This document shows, piece after piece, positions 19,373 to 28,314 of a DNA stretch of 64,000 bases. The notes under the pieces were generated by a model that saw only the letters and a program-made list of their open reading frames with translations, was not told the DNA's origin and made no database searches. Numbering within the stretch: position 1 is the stretch's first letter; each line of letters starts with the position of its first letter. The position numbers were made by a program, and so were the translations under genes. The stretch spans positions 62,001-126,000 of the forward strand of contig JAIPEG010000004.1 of the NCBI GenBank assembly GCA_021737405.1, given 5' to 3'. Source of the DNA: Bacteriovoracaceae bacterium (lineage in GTDB: Bacteria; Bdellovibrionota; Bacteriovoracia; Bacteriovoracales; Bacteriovoracaceae).

Positions 19373-19618
19373 ATGGTAAACATGATGAATTTTGAAACGG
19401 AAGAGGACAAAAAAAGCCACCTTCAAAGCTTGAAGAATATCCCATCAATTAACCCAAGAGTTTATAATCAAGATGATGAATATAATCGCCTAGATTTTAT
19501 AAAACACTCGACGATGGGTGTTGGATTTGTTGAAGAAATTATTAGCGACTCAGAAATTAAAGTTTTCTTCGCCTCAGGAGTGACTACTTTGCCACAGAAA
19601 AAGTATTTGAATAATTAA
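19373..19618 (+). CDS. 81-aa protein with a small tudor/SH3-like C-terminal domain
   Basis: A strong AAAAGGAGG precedes the start. The C-terminal ~40 residues (FIKHSTMGVGFVEEI...IKVFFASGVTTLP) follow the pattern 'hxHxxhGxGhVxxhxxxxIxVhFxxGxxxL'. The same pattern occurs at the C-terminus of the zinc-ribbon protein at 62366-62782 in this window. Such short beta-barrels are usually nucleic-acid- or protein-binding. A hairpin terminator follows immediately. Function unknown. Confidence 0.7.
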   Translation: MVNMMNFETEEDKKSHLQSLKNIPSINPRVYNQDDEYNRLDFIKHSTMGVGFVEEIISDSEIKVFFASGVTTLPQKKYLNN

Positions 19619-19623
19619 AGAGA

Positions 19624-19648
19624 AGGCCCCATAAAATGGGGCTTTGTT
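19624..19648 (+). terminator. Rho-independent terminator
   Basis: Stem GCCCCAT/ATGGGGC with an AAA loop and a short T-rich tail, 6 bases after the 81-aa gene. It also separates this gene from the convergent lipoprotein gene. Confidence 0.6.
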
Positions 19649-20304
19649 CATCGAATCCGAATGAGAGAAAAATCATCTACTAATAAATCACTTGAACCCG
19701 AAAATTGAAAAAGAAGCCTTCCTGAATCAACGAGCGACGGAACTTCAAACTCGCCTGTTAAAGTGTGCCAGTTATTAATATCAGGCGTTGAAACGTTCAA
19801 GGTAACGCTTGTTCTGCCACTTGAGGTGCTTCCTTCGATAAAGGCAACTTCGAGTTCGCCTTCAGCTCTTCTGTTTCTGACATTTCTTGGAAGACGAATA
19901 AATGCTTGAACTCTGTAGCGAGCACCACTTGTTAAACTGAGCGTCGTTTTATTGCCTCCCGCAGGAAGAATCAACGTTTGCTCAGTTGCATCGAATAATC
20001 TTAATGATGATTGACCACTAAAGGCCGCGACATTGGTAACTTCATACTCTTGAGCTCTAGATCTTCTTCGACTTATCACTCTGAACTTTCGATTTGTTGT
20101 CGCTCGGTTTGAAGGGGGAGTTGTCGTAGTGGAGGCACTCTCAAAACTTGGATCAAAATCACTTAATAGGTTAGTATTTTGAAATCCTATTCCTATGAGG
20201 GGAATCTCTGAGAGTGTAGTCTCATTTTTCTTACTACAACTAAATAATGAATGTGTTGCGAATAGAATAGAGATAAGTATTAGCTTTTGTGTCGGTCTTT
20301 TCAT
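19648..20304 (-). CDS. Lipoprotein with a carbohydrate-binding-like jelly-roll domain
   Basis: This 218-aa protein starts at ATG 20304 (MKRPTQK), which has GGAG 6 bases upstream; the track's earlier start lacks one. The signal peptide ends in the lipobox LFSCSKK. A low-complexity linker (SASTTTTPPSNRATT) follows. The C-terminal half has alternating beta strands ('SLRLFDATEQTLILP', 'YRVQAFIRLPRN', 'LLVDDFSLIRIR'), ending like CBM4/9-type carbohydrate-binding domains. It probably binds a glycan at the cell surface (inference). It stands alone. Confidence 0.65.
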   Translation of the reverse strand: MKRPTQKLILISILFATHSLFSCSKKNETTLSEIPLIGIGFQNTNLLSDFDPSFESASTTTTPPSNRATTNRKFRVISRRRSRAQEYEVTNVAAFSGQSSLRLFDATEQTLILPAGGNKTTLSLTSGARYRVQAFIRLPRNVRNRRAEGELEVAFIEGSTSSGRTSVTLNVSTPDINNWHTLTGEFEVPSLVDSGRLLFQFSGSSDLLVDDFSLIRIR

Positions 20305-20428
20305 GATTCTCTCCAATAATCCAGAGACTTTATTACCTAAGGCTTTGATTATTTGGCCTGAGATGGTAAATTTTCCACAGTAGAGCCAATTTGCACCAAT
20401 CAGCTAACTTGTTAAAAAGAGGATATAC

Positions 20429-20656
20429 ATGGCCAAATGTAAGTATTGCCAAAAAGACGTCACGTGGATGAAAGAGGGACGTAAGAATGTTCCCGTTGAA
20501 GGTGATGGTGGCATTCATAAGTGCGAGCAAATGGAGAACATGAGAAACTCTTTAAAAAAACTCGAGCCCAAAACTCTCTCCGCTGAAGAGATCGCTAAGT
20601 ACGAAAAAGCGATGAATGATAATGTGAAAGAAAAGGGAACAGGAAGAAAAAGCTAA
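20429..20656 (+). CDS. 75-aa protein with possible CxxC zinc site
   Basis: This small basic protein has CKYC at residues 4-7 and a later His-Lys-Cys (HKC) at ~31-33. Together these could coordinate one zinc ion. The rest is helical and charged. GAGG precedes the ATG at normal spacing. It is 32 bases upstream of the radical SAM gene on the same strand, so co-transcription is likely. No family recognised. Confidence 0.6.
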   Translation: MAKCKYCQKDVTWMKEGRKNVPVEGDGGIHKCEQMENMRNSLKKLEPKTLSAEEIAKYEKAMNDNVKEKGTGRKS

Positions 20657-20688
20657 TCCTCCTCATTCGAATATGTTAAGTAGTTAAC

Positions 20689-21555
20689 ATGTTTCAAAAA
20701 GTTCATATTGAAATTTCTAATATCTGCAACGTTCAATGCTCTTTTTGTCCTGTGGTTGAGCGTCCAAAAGACATCATGTCTCTTTCAAAATTTGAAAAAA
20801 TTTTAAAAGAAGTGGTTCCGCTCACCAGAGATGTTTGTCTTCACCTGATGGGAGAGCCCCTGGCCCACCCTGAGATTAAAGAAATATTTGAAATATCTGA
20901 GACTGAAAACGCCAGTCTTCAAATAACTACAAATGGTCTTCTTATCAAAAAAATGAAGGAGATACTGTTAGGTTCTCCAGCTTTGCGACAAATCAATTTT
21001 TCCCTTCAGGCCTTTAAAGATAACTTTCCAGATCGACCAATTGAGAGTTACTTGGATCCTATTCGAGACTTTATCCTAGAGGCTTTTAAAAGTAGGCCGG
21101 ACTTATACATCAACTTGAGACTTTGGAATCATGGAGTTGAGAGTTTTTCTGAAAATGAAGACCTCATTCAATACTTTGAAACTCACTTAGGCTTTCAGAT
21201 GAAAAGGGAGGTGGACGTTTCAAATATAAAGAGTAAGAAGGTTTTTAAAGAGGGCCGCCTCTATTTTCACTTCGATAGCCGCTTCGATTGGCCTTCTCCT
21301 CACTTTCCTCCACAGGGAGAAAAGGGAACTTGTCAGGGCTTAAGGAATCATTTTGGTATTCATGCCGATGGCACCGTTGTTCCTTGCTGCTTGGATAAAG
21401 AGGCCATTATTAATCTTGGTAACTGTTTTGAAGAATCAGTAGAATCTATCTTAAATTCAAAAAGATCCCAGGCCATTAAAGAAGGTTTTGAAAATGGCCG
21501 CCTCGTGGAAGACCTTTGTCAAAAATGCACTTATATTAAGAGATTCAAAGTCTAA
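20689..21555 (+). CDS. Radical SAM protein with SPASM-type C-terminus
   Basis: This 288-aa protein binds a [4Fe-4S] cluster through CNVQCSFC (residues ~13-20) close to the N-terminus. The C-terminal SPASM-like region has cysteines in 'GTVVPCCLDKEAIINLGNC' and 'LCQKCTYIKRF', where auxiliary clusters would sit. SPASM members modify peptides or act as anaerobic sulfatase-maturing-like enzymes; the substrate here is unknown. No precursor peptide is obvious, although the adjacent 75-aa gene is a candidate partner. Confidence 0.85.
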   Translation: MFQKVHIEISNICNVQCSFCPVVERPKDIMSLSKFEKILKEVVPLTRDVCLHLMGEPLAHPEIKEIFEISETENASLQITTNGLLIKKMKEILLGSPALRQINFSLQAFKDNFPDRPIESYLDPIRDFILEAFKSRPDLYINLRLWNHGVESFSENEDLIQYFETHLGFQMKREVDVSNIKSKKVFKEGRLYFHFDSRFDWPSPHFPPQGEKGTCQGLRNHFGIHADGTVVPCCLDKEAIINLGNCFEESVESILNSKRSQAIKEGFENGRLVEDLCQKCTYIKRFKV

Positions 21556-21621
21556 AAGATTCTTTTGTTTTCAATTTAGCCTTTGATTTCATACCTGTGA
21601 TTAAGGAAAAGAGTCGATAAA

Positions 21622-21837
21622 GTGAATGCAAGTATAAAGAATGGCCGAGTGACTAAGTTTGGGTATGAAAACTTAGAGGGTGAGCTCCCTGAAAATGTCT
21701 CACAATGCATGAGTGATATTATCATAAATACAAATTTCCCTAAATTCGAAGAGTCCCTAGAGGTAAGGCAGCCCTTTAATTTCTATTCAAGGAAAAGAGA
21801 GAAAAAAAAGGTTGAGAAACCCAAGGGTAGTTCCTAA
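21622..21837 (+). CDS. Orphan AgmX/TonB-type C-terminal domain (possible remnant)
   Basis: This 71-aa ORF begins with GTG. In-frame sequence upstream reaches a stop only 8 codons earlier. The text 'NGRVTKFGYENLEGELPENVSQCMSD...NTNFPKFEESLEVRQPFNF' follows the AgmX/PglI C-terminal pattern (G-x-V...L...V..C...I....FP......V..PF.F). It has none of the membrane helix and linker such proteins normally carry. It may be a decayed gene end or a minimal domain protein. No good ribosome binding site is seen. Confidence 0.5.
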   Translation: MNASIKNGRVTKFGYENLEGELPENVSQCMSDIIINTNFPKFEESLEVRQPFNFYSRKREKKKVEKPKGSS

Positions 21838-21971
21838 AAGTAACCTCGGCTTGAATCCTGGTTTTTTAATTTTGGGTACTCCCAAGATGCCTGTGACTTA
21901 CCTTTAGAACAATGCGAATTATGTTAATAACTTGGGATGATCTCAGAGACTTATCTAATATTAAAATCTCA

Positions 21972-22130
21972 TTATCGTTCATCTTTTTTAGTCAGCTTGT
22001 CGATTAGACAGATCTTTAACTGATCTTTCGTAATCAAAGGAACTTTAAATTTCTCTGAGAGTTTCTTGGCCAATGTAGTTTTTCCCGAGGCTGGTAATCC
22101 AATGACAATGATAAGTTTGGGGTTGGGCAT
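21972..22130 (-). pseudogene. Truncated P-loop kinase (AAA_33-like)
   Basis: From ATG 22130 the ORF gives MPNPKLIIVIGLPASGKTTL, a perfect Walker A of the AAA_33/zeta-toxin-like kinase group, then 'PLITKDQLK'. It stops after 52 residues. Normal members are 150-200 aa, so the lid and base-binding parts are missing. I read it as a 3'-truncated remnant. The downstream sequence does not resume the domain in another frame by eye. Confidence 0.55.
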
Positions 22131-22210
22131 ATCTAATAATCCCTTAAACGAGTACACCCTCTTTTGCCAGGACAAGAATCATAAGTAATTTCTATGGTAG
22201 TACTCCGCTC

Positions 22211-22717
22211 TTAAAACTCACAACTATATTGAGTCCAATAGATTCGTTCTCCCTTTTTGGTGTGGTTAAGGTAGACAATGGCTTCAGTCAACTCATGATC
22301 TTGGGATGTATTGGATCTCTCTAGCAGAATTTCAATTTGGTGGTCGGCATCAACCTTTTTTGAAAATATACCGGCCTTTCTTCGGTAAATTCCCACTTGT
22401 CTAAGTCTCTCATAAAGAAAGAGTCCGCCTTTAAAAGTTTTAAGATTGGCTCCAGCTAAATTTGCCGTTATTTTCTTAGGCTTATCGAGGTTATCTATAC
22501 TCAATAAGCAGTTACGATTTATTGGTTTTTGAATTCTTTGGCATTTTAAATCACGGTCTTTATCCGATGTGAAAACTCCAGCTTCTTTCTTTTGACTGCA
22601 ATTTTCAACAAGAGTGATTTGCCCTTCTATTGAATCCTTGGCATTAACCTGACCCCATTGGAGTGAGAGGATGAGGGTCATTAAAGCGAATGAGATCTTT
22701 TGGTTGGAAATTTTCAC
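22211..22717 (-). CDS. Secreted protein of unknown function
   Basis: The preferred start is GTG 22717, which has AGGAG 7 bases upstream; the track starts at TTG 22723. A signal peptide with hydrophobic core FALMTLILSLQW ends near QVNA-KD. The mature ~140 residues contain four Cys (two likely disulphides) and end in CEF. The middle resembles a one-domain beta protein. No family recognised. Confidence 0.6.
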   Translation of the reverse strand: MKISNQKISFALMTLILSLQWGQVNAKDSIEGQITLVENCSQKKEAGVFTSDKDRDLKCQRIQKPINRNCLLSIDNLDKPKKITANLAGANLKTFKGGLFLYERLRQVGIYRRKAGIFSKKVDADHQIEILLERSNTSQDHELTEAIVYLNHTKKGERIYWTQYSCEF

Positions 22718-23109
22718 GTACAAGCTCCTTGGGTTTCGATTAATACTTTAATTGAAATATCCTGGTGAAAGGGGACTTTGAGTAATTTTTACGGTGTGTT
22801 AGGTTTTTATACGATTTCAATATGAATTAAATAATTGAGTTTTTGGGCCACTTTAATGAAGTTGCTTCTGAATAGGATTCTCCAGAGAAAGTTGAAAAAA
22901 TGAAGAACCTGGCAGGCATGGTGTGAGCAATTTTTTTGGGGGTGAACTTTAAGCATAACCAAGGTGGTTCTGACAGAGAAAAATGTTTGCAGCAGGTAAT
23001 TATCTAACCATCTGAATTTACTTAGTCTAAAGAAATTTAGGATCAGTATTTTCTTAAAAATATTACACTGCGCATCATTGTGGGGCAGCATTTATGGTAC
23101 TGAAATGTC
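22718..23109. other. Intergenic region upstream of the long operon
   Basis: About 390 bases. The only long ORF (22807-23091, minus, 94 aa) has a Phe/Leu/His-rich, non-protein-like composition and no ribosome binding site. The promoter of the 23.1-35.4 kb operon must lie here, but no consensus box is convincing. Confidence 0.4.
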
Positions 23110-25245
23110 ATGAAAAACCCACTCATGATATCGGCACTAGCACTCCTCGTATTCTCATGTGCTAAAAAAGAGTCTCCAGTCATTATCAAAAATGAGGAGA
23201 TCGTTCCCACTCGTTTTGATTCTGAGACTGCAGTTAGCACGATTCAGACAACTTCTACCGATTCTCTAAGTTCTGTGGTCGACCAGGTTTTTCTTAATAC
23301 TCAGGATGGCTTTGACTGGAAAAATTTTTGGAACACTCTTAACTGGCAAGGCCACTCCAAAAACGATGGTGAGGGCAAGGAATTGGCACGCCTTTTAGAT
23401 TTAGGCCGCCACTCTTGTAAGTCCTCTGATTCCCAAGCCTTTGTTGGCTTCTTTAATAAGGCCAGCTTGGATTATCAAAAAACTGTTAAGGCAGAGCTCG
23501 TAGAGAAGATCTACGATCATTACATTTGGTGTGGAACAGTTATTCCTGATTCTGTTCTTTATCAAGGCCTTGAATTACAAAACGAGGCCAAGAGAAAAGA
23601 TCTCGCTTATTTAGAAAAATACATGCGCCTTAATCCAGCTCCAAGTGCAGAACAGCTTCAGAAGATTTCGGACAACTTTATTAAGGACATCTCCATTGAG
23701 CAAAAGGTACCAACTTACCAGCTTTTAAAAGGGGTGAAGGACTATTCTCGTCTAACTCCAGCAGTATTTGCTGATACGGATACTTCGTTGATACTAAATA
23801 ACCAAGCTCTTGTTAATTTGGAAACGGGTGACTTTATTGATATTGCCGCGGCCTTTCGTTGGGAAGTGGTCAATAAGTCTCATGAAAATACCAAGAGACT
23901 CTTTGGTGTTTATCAAAGTCATCATCAAAAAACGTTACTTCCCTTTGAGCGGGCCAACCTTTTGCGTTCTCAGTGGGAGCTGATTAAATCCGCTGAAGCC
24001 GCTGGTCAAAATGGTCTCGAGTTACTTGGTCTTCTGGAAAGTTTTGCCTCTGAACTGTTTAAAAGTTTTGGTGCTGTTGAGAGCTATCTTCCCATAAGCT
24101 CGCTCCTTTATCGCTTTGGAGCTGAAATGAAAGGGAACAAGATGGATCAGGGCAATGATACTCACTCTGCCCTTGAAGAGCTTCTCCTTTTGAGAGGCAA
24201 TCTTCAGGTAGAAGAGAACTTAACAAAGGCCAATGAATCGTTAGCGAGATTTTGTAAAACTCTCTCTGGAATTGGTGTGACAACGAAAAGTATTAATAAT
24301 ACCAGTGAGCTTAAAGCACTTGGTTGTTATAAGTACAGAGGGAGCGCTAATCTAACCATCAATAATTCCCTTATGATGGGGATATTCTCCGCCATAATTA
24401 CAAATGGTCAGTCCATAGAAGTGACTCATCCCCAGGCAACTCTCTCTTTGGTTAACCTCACTCAAAAGAAAAAAGATGCTGACATTGATGAAGTTGAAAC
24501 AGAGAAGAAATATAACACACTGGCCATTCCTTTGATTGTAGGAATTAAACCTTTAAAAGACACTCCTAAGTTTAAGGCCGGTGCCACTTACTACATGAGT
24601 CTTTATCATCTTTATAGAGATGGCCGAGACCTTACTCCTGGACTTGAAGGGGTAGCGAAACCTGAAAAAGGTTATGCTGGTGGCAACCTTACCCTTATGG
24701 CCCAGCAAAGAAATCATCCTCATTTAAAGTTTATTTCCCAAGGGGGAATTGGTCAGATCGCGGCACCTTCGAAGGTCGGTGGTCTTGGTGTCGATTTTTC
24801 TTACGAAGAATATAAGGTAAAGAAATGGGTACGTTCATTCGCTGGAAATAATAATTTCTATCTTTCTGATAGTCGAAAAACCAAAAGAAATCTTGAAGAG
24901 CTTGCTGCTGCGGCAACGAACGATGAAAACTTTATTAACGTTTACATCGACCCTGAGTATTTAGATGTTATTGAGCCTGAGATGAAAGAAGTCATTTTAA
25001 GTGGCGTTGAAGAGATTATTGAATCCGAAGGTCTTATGGATGTGGACACTGTAAGTGTTCTTGAAATTTTAGCAAGAAGAAGTGTTCGTAAGGCCCTCGA
25101 AACAGCAAGTAGTGCAGCCTATGGAGACAAATTGACTGACCTTATGCCTGAACTTGCAACAGAGCTTGTTATTGAGCAAGGTCCAATTGGTTTAACTTAT
25201 GACAATGGTGAGCAAGGAGAAAATGGTGAAATTCTTTATCGCTAG
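23110..25245 (+). CDS. Large lipoprotein of unknown function, first gene of the exported-protein operon
   Basis: This 711-aa protein has a short signal peptide and lipobox LLVFSCAKK. The mature part is largely helical up to ~residue 390, then more beta-rich with Gly ('GYAGGNLTLMAQQ', 'GGIGQIAAP', 'GGLGVDFSYEEYK'). The end is acidic. No catalytic motif or known domain is recognised. Its 3' end overlaps the start of the collagen-like gene by 23 bases, so the two are coupled. It is probably an outer-membrane-anchored component of whatever the operon builds. Confidence 0.8.
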   Translation: MKNPLMISALALLVFSCAKKESPVIIKNEEIVPTRFDSETAVSTIQTTSTDSLSSVVDQVFLNTQDGFDWKNFWNTLNWQGHSKNDGEGKELARLLDLGRHSCKSSDSQAFVGFFNKASLDYQKTVKAELVEKIYDHYIWCGTVIPDSVLYQGLELQNEAKRKDLAYLEKYMRLNPAPSAEQLQKISDNFIKDISIEQKVPTYQLLKGVKDYSRLTPAVFADTDTSLILNNQALVNLETGDFIDIAAAFRWEVVNKSHENTKRLFGVYQSHHQKTLLPFERANLLRSQWELIKSAEAAGQNGLELLGLLESFASELFKSFGAVESYLPISSLLYRFGAEMKGNKMDQGNDTHSALEELLLLRGNLQVEENLTKANESLARFCKTLSGIGVTTKSINNTSELKALGCYKYRGSANLTINNSLMMGIFSAIITNGQSIEVTHPQATLSLVNLTQKKKDADIDEVETEKKYNTLAIPLIVGIKPLKDTPKFKAGATYYMSLYHLYRDGRDLTPGLEGVAKPEKGYAGGNLTLMAQQRNHPHLKFISQGGIGQIAAPSKVGGLGVDFSYEEYKVKKWVRSFAGNNNFYLSDSRKTKRNLEELAAAATNDENFINVYIDPEYLDVIEPEMKEVILSGVEEIIESEGLMDVDTVSVLEILARRSVRKALETASSAAYGDKLTDLMPELATELVIEQGPIGLTYDNGEQGENGEILYR

Positions 25246-27034
25246 TATAGCTCTTGCTTTTTCACCCCTTGCGCTCTCGTCGGAGCGTGGATTTTTTGGC
25301 CAAGAAGTAGAGCCGGCCAAGGTTGTGACAATTAATGGGCTTACTCTTAAGAGTGATGCTCTTATCCGCGCAGATAAAGTCATTATTGCAGGACAAATTG
25401 AAACGCTTGGTCATCGCTTAGAGATCGATGCCCGTGTGATTGAAAGTAAAATTGAACTCGATATTATTGGTTTCACAAAGGCAGCGCCTAAAATGACCTT
25501 TATTCCGGAGCCAATTCTTACTGTGCCTGGAAAAGCCGGCCTATCTGGAATTCATGGCCTAAAAGGTTCACGTGGTAACCAGGGAACAACAGGTAAAGAA
25601 GGAATCGCGGGACGCCAAGACTCGAAAGTAATCATTATCTCTGCTCAAAAAATAATTGGAACCCTGGACATCAATGGCAATGGTCAAAAAGGCGGCCAGG
25701 GAGGCAAAGGAGGAAATGGTGGCCAAGGAGGCGATGGTGGTGACGGTCGAAAGGGTGATGCCAACTCTGAATGGTATGGATATACAGGAGGAACACCTGG
25801 TGGTAACGCTGGTGAAGGTGGAAATGCAGGACTTGGCGGCAATGGCGGTCGTGGAGGCCGGGGTGGAAACAACATTCCTGTAATCGTTAATACTCCTCAA
25901 GAAATTTTAAGAACTTCAGTTAAGGTAACTTCAAACCTAGGTGAGCCAGGTGTAGGCGGAGAGGTTGGAGAATATGGTGCTGTCGGAAACCCTGGAAACC
26001 CAGGTGGTGGTGATACAACAGGTGACCTGTGGTGGGAGCACTCAGTACCAGGTGGAAGTGGTGCTAGTAAAGGGAGCATCGGCGAATCAAAAGAAGACAA
26101 GGTTAAGAGAAAGGGACCTAAAGGTCATATGACAGAAGCTCCTCATGTTAAGCCTCTACTTGATGACACCAGAGAAATAGCTGTCTTAAAGAAACAGATT
26201 GATTCAAACGCTATAAACCTCAACCTTCTTCGTTATCAAAACAAGGCGCTCCTTGAGATGATTGGCTACTTAAGTGGGCGAGTGACGTCACAAGTGGCTC
26301 AGATGGATCCCGTTATGTTGCTCCTTATGATGGAGGCCTATACTGAAGCTGATGCCAATTTCGTAGAGAACATGCGGGACTTTGTCAGCGTTGAATATCT
26401 TGAGGAAATTAAGGAATCCATTGAGGCGTCGGAAGAGGACGAAACCAAGGAGCGACTTGGAGAACTTCTTAATGACACCAATTTATTGCTTGGTCTCCTC
26501 GATGGGGTCTTGGCCAAAGATTTTCAAAAAGTTGAAAAGAGTTTAGAGAAGCTTTTTAATAGGTCGTCTTTCTCACTGGTTGATGCTGTCGATTCATTAG
26601 GTGACTTGTGCCTCGATTATCTTTCTCTTGAAAAGTTACGCTTTCCAGGACTAACCCCTAACTTTTTAGGCTCTCCCGTTTGTAAGAAGAATGGGGTTGT
26701 GGCCCTCAGAAATGACATTTTTGCAGAAATTCGTATTAATGAACCTTACCTTCCTACACTTTTTCCTGATTACTTAAAAGGAGGAGTTTCTCTTGAGGTT
26801 ATTGGTAACCTTCCAGACAGAGGACCTAGTAATATTCCTTTTATTAATACTGTTGTCATTAACAACCAAAGACTTGATAACGACCAATATCAGGTTTCTT
26901 TAAATCAAAGAAAAGAACAGGCCTCTATTCTCTCTTACGACGTGGCCCTTAAAGAAAAACCTAGCGAAGAAGATCTGATCAATAATTATAAAATTATTCT
27001 TGGCGTTGGCCTTCACTACCAAGGCGCTCGCTAA
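25223..27034 (+). CDS. Exported collagen-like, glycine-rich protein
   Basis: Start ATG 25223 (MVKFFIASIALAF) has GGAG 5 bases upstream and gives a clean signal peptide (cut near LALS); the track's ATG 25199 lies within the upstream gene. Residues ~100-130 form Gly-X-Y collagen-like triplets (GLSGIHGLKGSRGNQG). These are followed by GG-rich runs up to ~290 (GGQGGKGGNGGQGGDGG). The C-terminal half (~300-600) is an acidic helical then beta domain of unknown fold. It probably forms an extended fibre or stalk outside the inner membrane. One-base overlap with the next gene (TAATG). Confidence 0.82.
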   Translation: MVKFFIASIALAFSPLALSSERGFFGQEVEPAKVVTINGLTLKSDALIRADKVIIAGQIETLGHRLEIDARVIESKIELDIIGFTKAAPKMTFIPEPILTVPGKAGLSGIHGLKGSRGNQGTTGKEGIAGRQDSKVIIISAQKIIGTLDINGNGQKGGQGGKGGNGGQGGDGGDGRKGDANSEWYGYTGGTPGGNAGEGGNAGLGGNGGRGGRGGNNIPVIVNTPQEILRTSVKVTSNLGEPGVGGEVGEYGAVGNPGNPGGGDTTGDLWWEHSVPGGSGASKGSIGESKEDKVKRKGPKGHMTEAPHVKPLLDDTREIAVLKKQIDSNAINLNLLRYQNKALLEMIGYLSGRVTSQVAQMDPVMLLLMMEAYTEADANFVENMRDFVSVEYLEEIKESIEASEEDETKERLGELLNDTNLLLGLLDGVLAKDFQKVEKSLEKLFNRSSFSLVDAVDSLGDLCLDYLSLEKLRFPGLTPNFLGSPVCKKNGVVALRNDIFAEIRINEPYLPTLFPDYLKGGVSLEVIGNLPDRGPSNIPFINTVVINNQRLDNDQYQVSLNQRKEQASILSYDVALKEKPSEEDLINNYKIILGVGLHYQGAR

Positions 27035-28314
27035 TGAAGTGGCTTCTTTTGTGTTTTCTCTTTATTACATCCACATTTGCTGATCAGTATGATGATGCTC
27101 TAAGAGACATTAAAAAAGCATTGGAGGAAAACCATAAGATCTATAAAGCGGGGATGGAGAAATCTCAAAAGTCTCGTTTAGAGAACTTCTTTTACTTGCG
27201 TGATAACGCTAGACAGGTACTTCTTCAAAGTATTTATGAGACGGCCATTGATAAAACAACCTTTCTTAATGAACTCATCTCAAACCTAGAGGAAGTCAAC
27301 GTTTCTCAAGAAGAAAAGTTGTACAGACTTTTAATCGTAAAAGATGCTCTCGACACTCACCTCTATCAGATGGAAAAGGATTTAGAGAATATCAATAAGG
27401 TTTCAAATAGTGTTGGTGCTCAGTGTAGCGAGGATTTTAACACTAAGATTAGTTCTAAATATGACCCGATGGTCATTTACGCTATTCCAACCATTGAACA
27501 AACAACTGAAGGACTTCCCAAGTACAATGTCTCTTTTGGGGTTAACCTTAGTTACAACATTGATAGTAATTCTATGGGCTATAGTCCCCAGTCGCCGTCG
27601 CAAGAATACGATGACGATAATAAAAACTTGGTTGTCTACGGCGGAGCAGCCATTGCTCAGGGAGTGGCCTGTTTCTTTGGAGAATGTACTGGTTATACCT
27701 TTATGATTGCTACCGCAGCTTTAGGCCTTATCTATGATATTTTTGCGGCCCTAGTAGATGGTGACAGAAGAGATGAGTTTAAAGACCAAGTGGGCAAGGC
27801 CTTCGCTGCAGCCAATGAAAATATTATTCAAGTTCATCGGGATCTCTTAGCAAAGAACCCAGAGCATATTAAGGCGATTTGTGACAAAATTGATTTGGAA
27901 TTAACCAAGAATAGTGTGGCCCGGTATCAAAACACTCAAGGCCAGATCGTTGGGAAGTTTCAAAAGACTCAAAAAAATTTGCAGGAAAAGGAAGAAGAGT
28001 TAATTCGTCTGATAAATCTTGACCGTCAACTACTTCTTAAAATGTTTGGGGAAAAACGCCAGCTCTTTCTTAAAAAGTATAAAAATTCTCTCAATGAGGC
28101 TAGAGAGGTTTATGCTCAAAATGGCCAAAGAATTTTCAAGTATTTTCAAGAAACTATTTTTCCTGAGTATCAGAGACTGAAGACTCTTAAGTCTACGGAC
28201 CGTCTGAAGCAAAAATATATTTTATTAAGAGCAATTGTTAATGGGGATGTCATGTTTGGTGAAAACTTCACTTGGCTAGCCCTAAGAAAAACAATTGAGG
28301 GGAAAGTCCAATGA
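27034..28314 (+). CDS. Exported coiled-coil protein with internal hydrophobic hairpin
   Basis: This 426-aa protein has a signal peptide (MKWLLLCFLFITSTFA). A long helical region (20-150) is followed by a short beta segment. Then comes a strongly hydrophobic hairpin ~205-240 ('GGAAIAQGVACFF', 'MIATAALGLIYDIFAALV'), and after it a second long coiled coil ('FQKTQKNLQEKEEELIRL'). Helix-hairpin-helix with one apolar loop is the layout of alpha-helical pore-formers and of some membrane-spanning machine parts. Neither is proven. Start and stop overlap both neighbours (TAATG, ATGA). Confidence 0.75.
   Translation: MKWLLLCFLFITSTFADQYDDALRDIKKALEENHKIYKAGMEKSQKSRLENFFYLRDNARQVLLQSIYETAIDKTTFLNELISNLEEVNVSQEEKLYRLLIVKDALDTHLYQMEKDLENINKVSNSVGAQCSEDFNTKISSKYDPMVIYAIPTIEQTTEGLPKYNVSFGVNLSYNIDSNSMGYSPQSPSQEYDDDNKNLVVYGGAAIAQGVACFFGECTGYTFMIATAALGLIYDIFAALVDGDRRDEFKDQVGKAFAAANENIIQVHRDLLAKNPEHIKAICDKIDLELTKNSVARYQNTQGQIVGKFQKTQKNLQEKEEELIRLINLDRQLLLKMFGEKRQLFLKKYKNSLNEAREVYAQNGQRIFKYFQETIFPEYQRLKTLKSTDRLKQKYILLRAIVNGDVMFGENFTWLALRKTIEGKVQ

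Noticed and set aside
22807-23091. 94-aa minus-strand ORF upstream of the operon
   Set aside because: No ribosome binding site, odd composition (Phe/Leu/His-rich) and no protein-like pattern; it likely overlaps the operon promoter.
25568-26100. Antisense ORFs opposite the collagen-like gene (e.g. 25684-25875, Pro-rich)
   Set aside because: Complementary shadow of Gly-rich codons gives Pro/Ser-rich open frames with no start signals.
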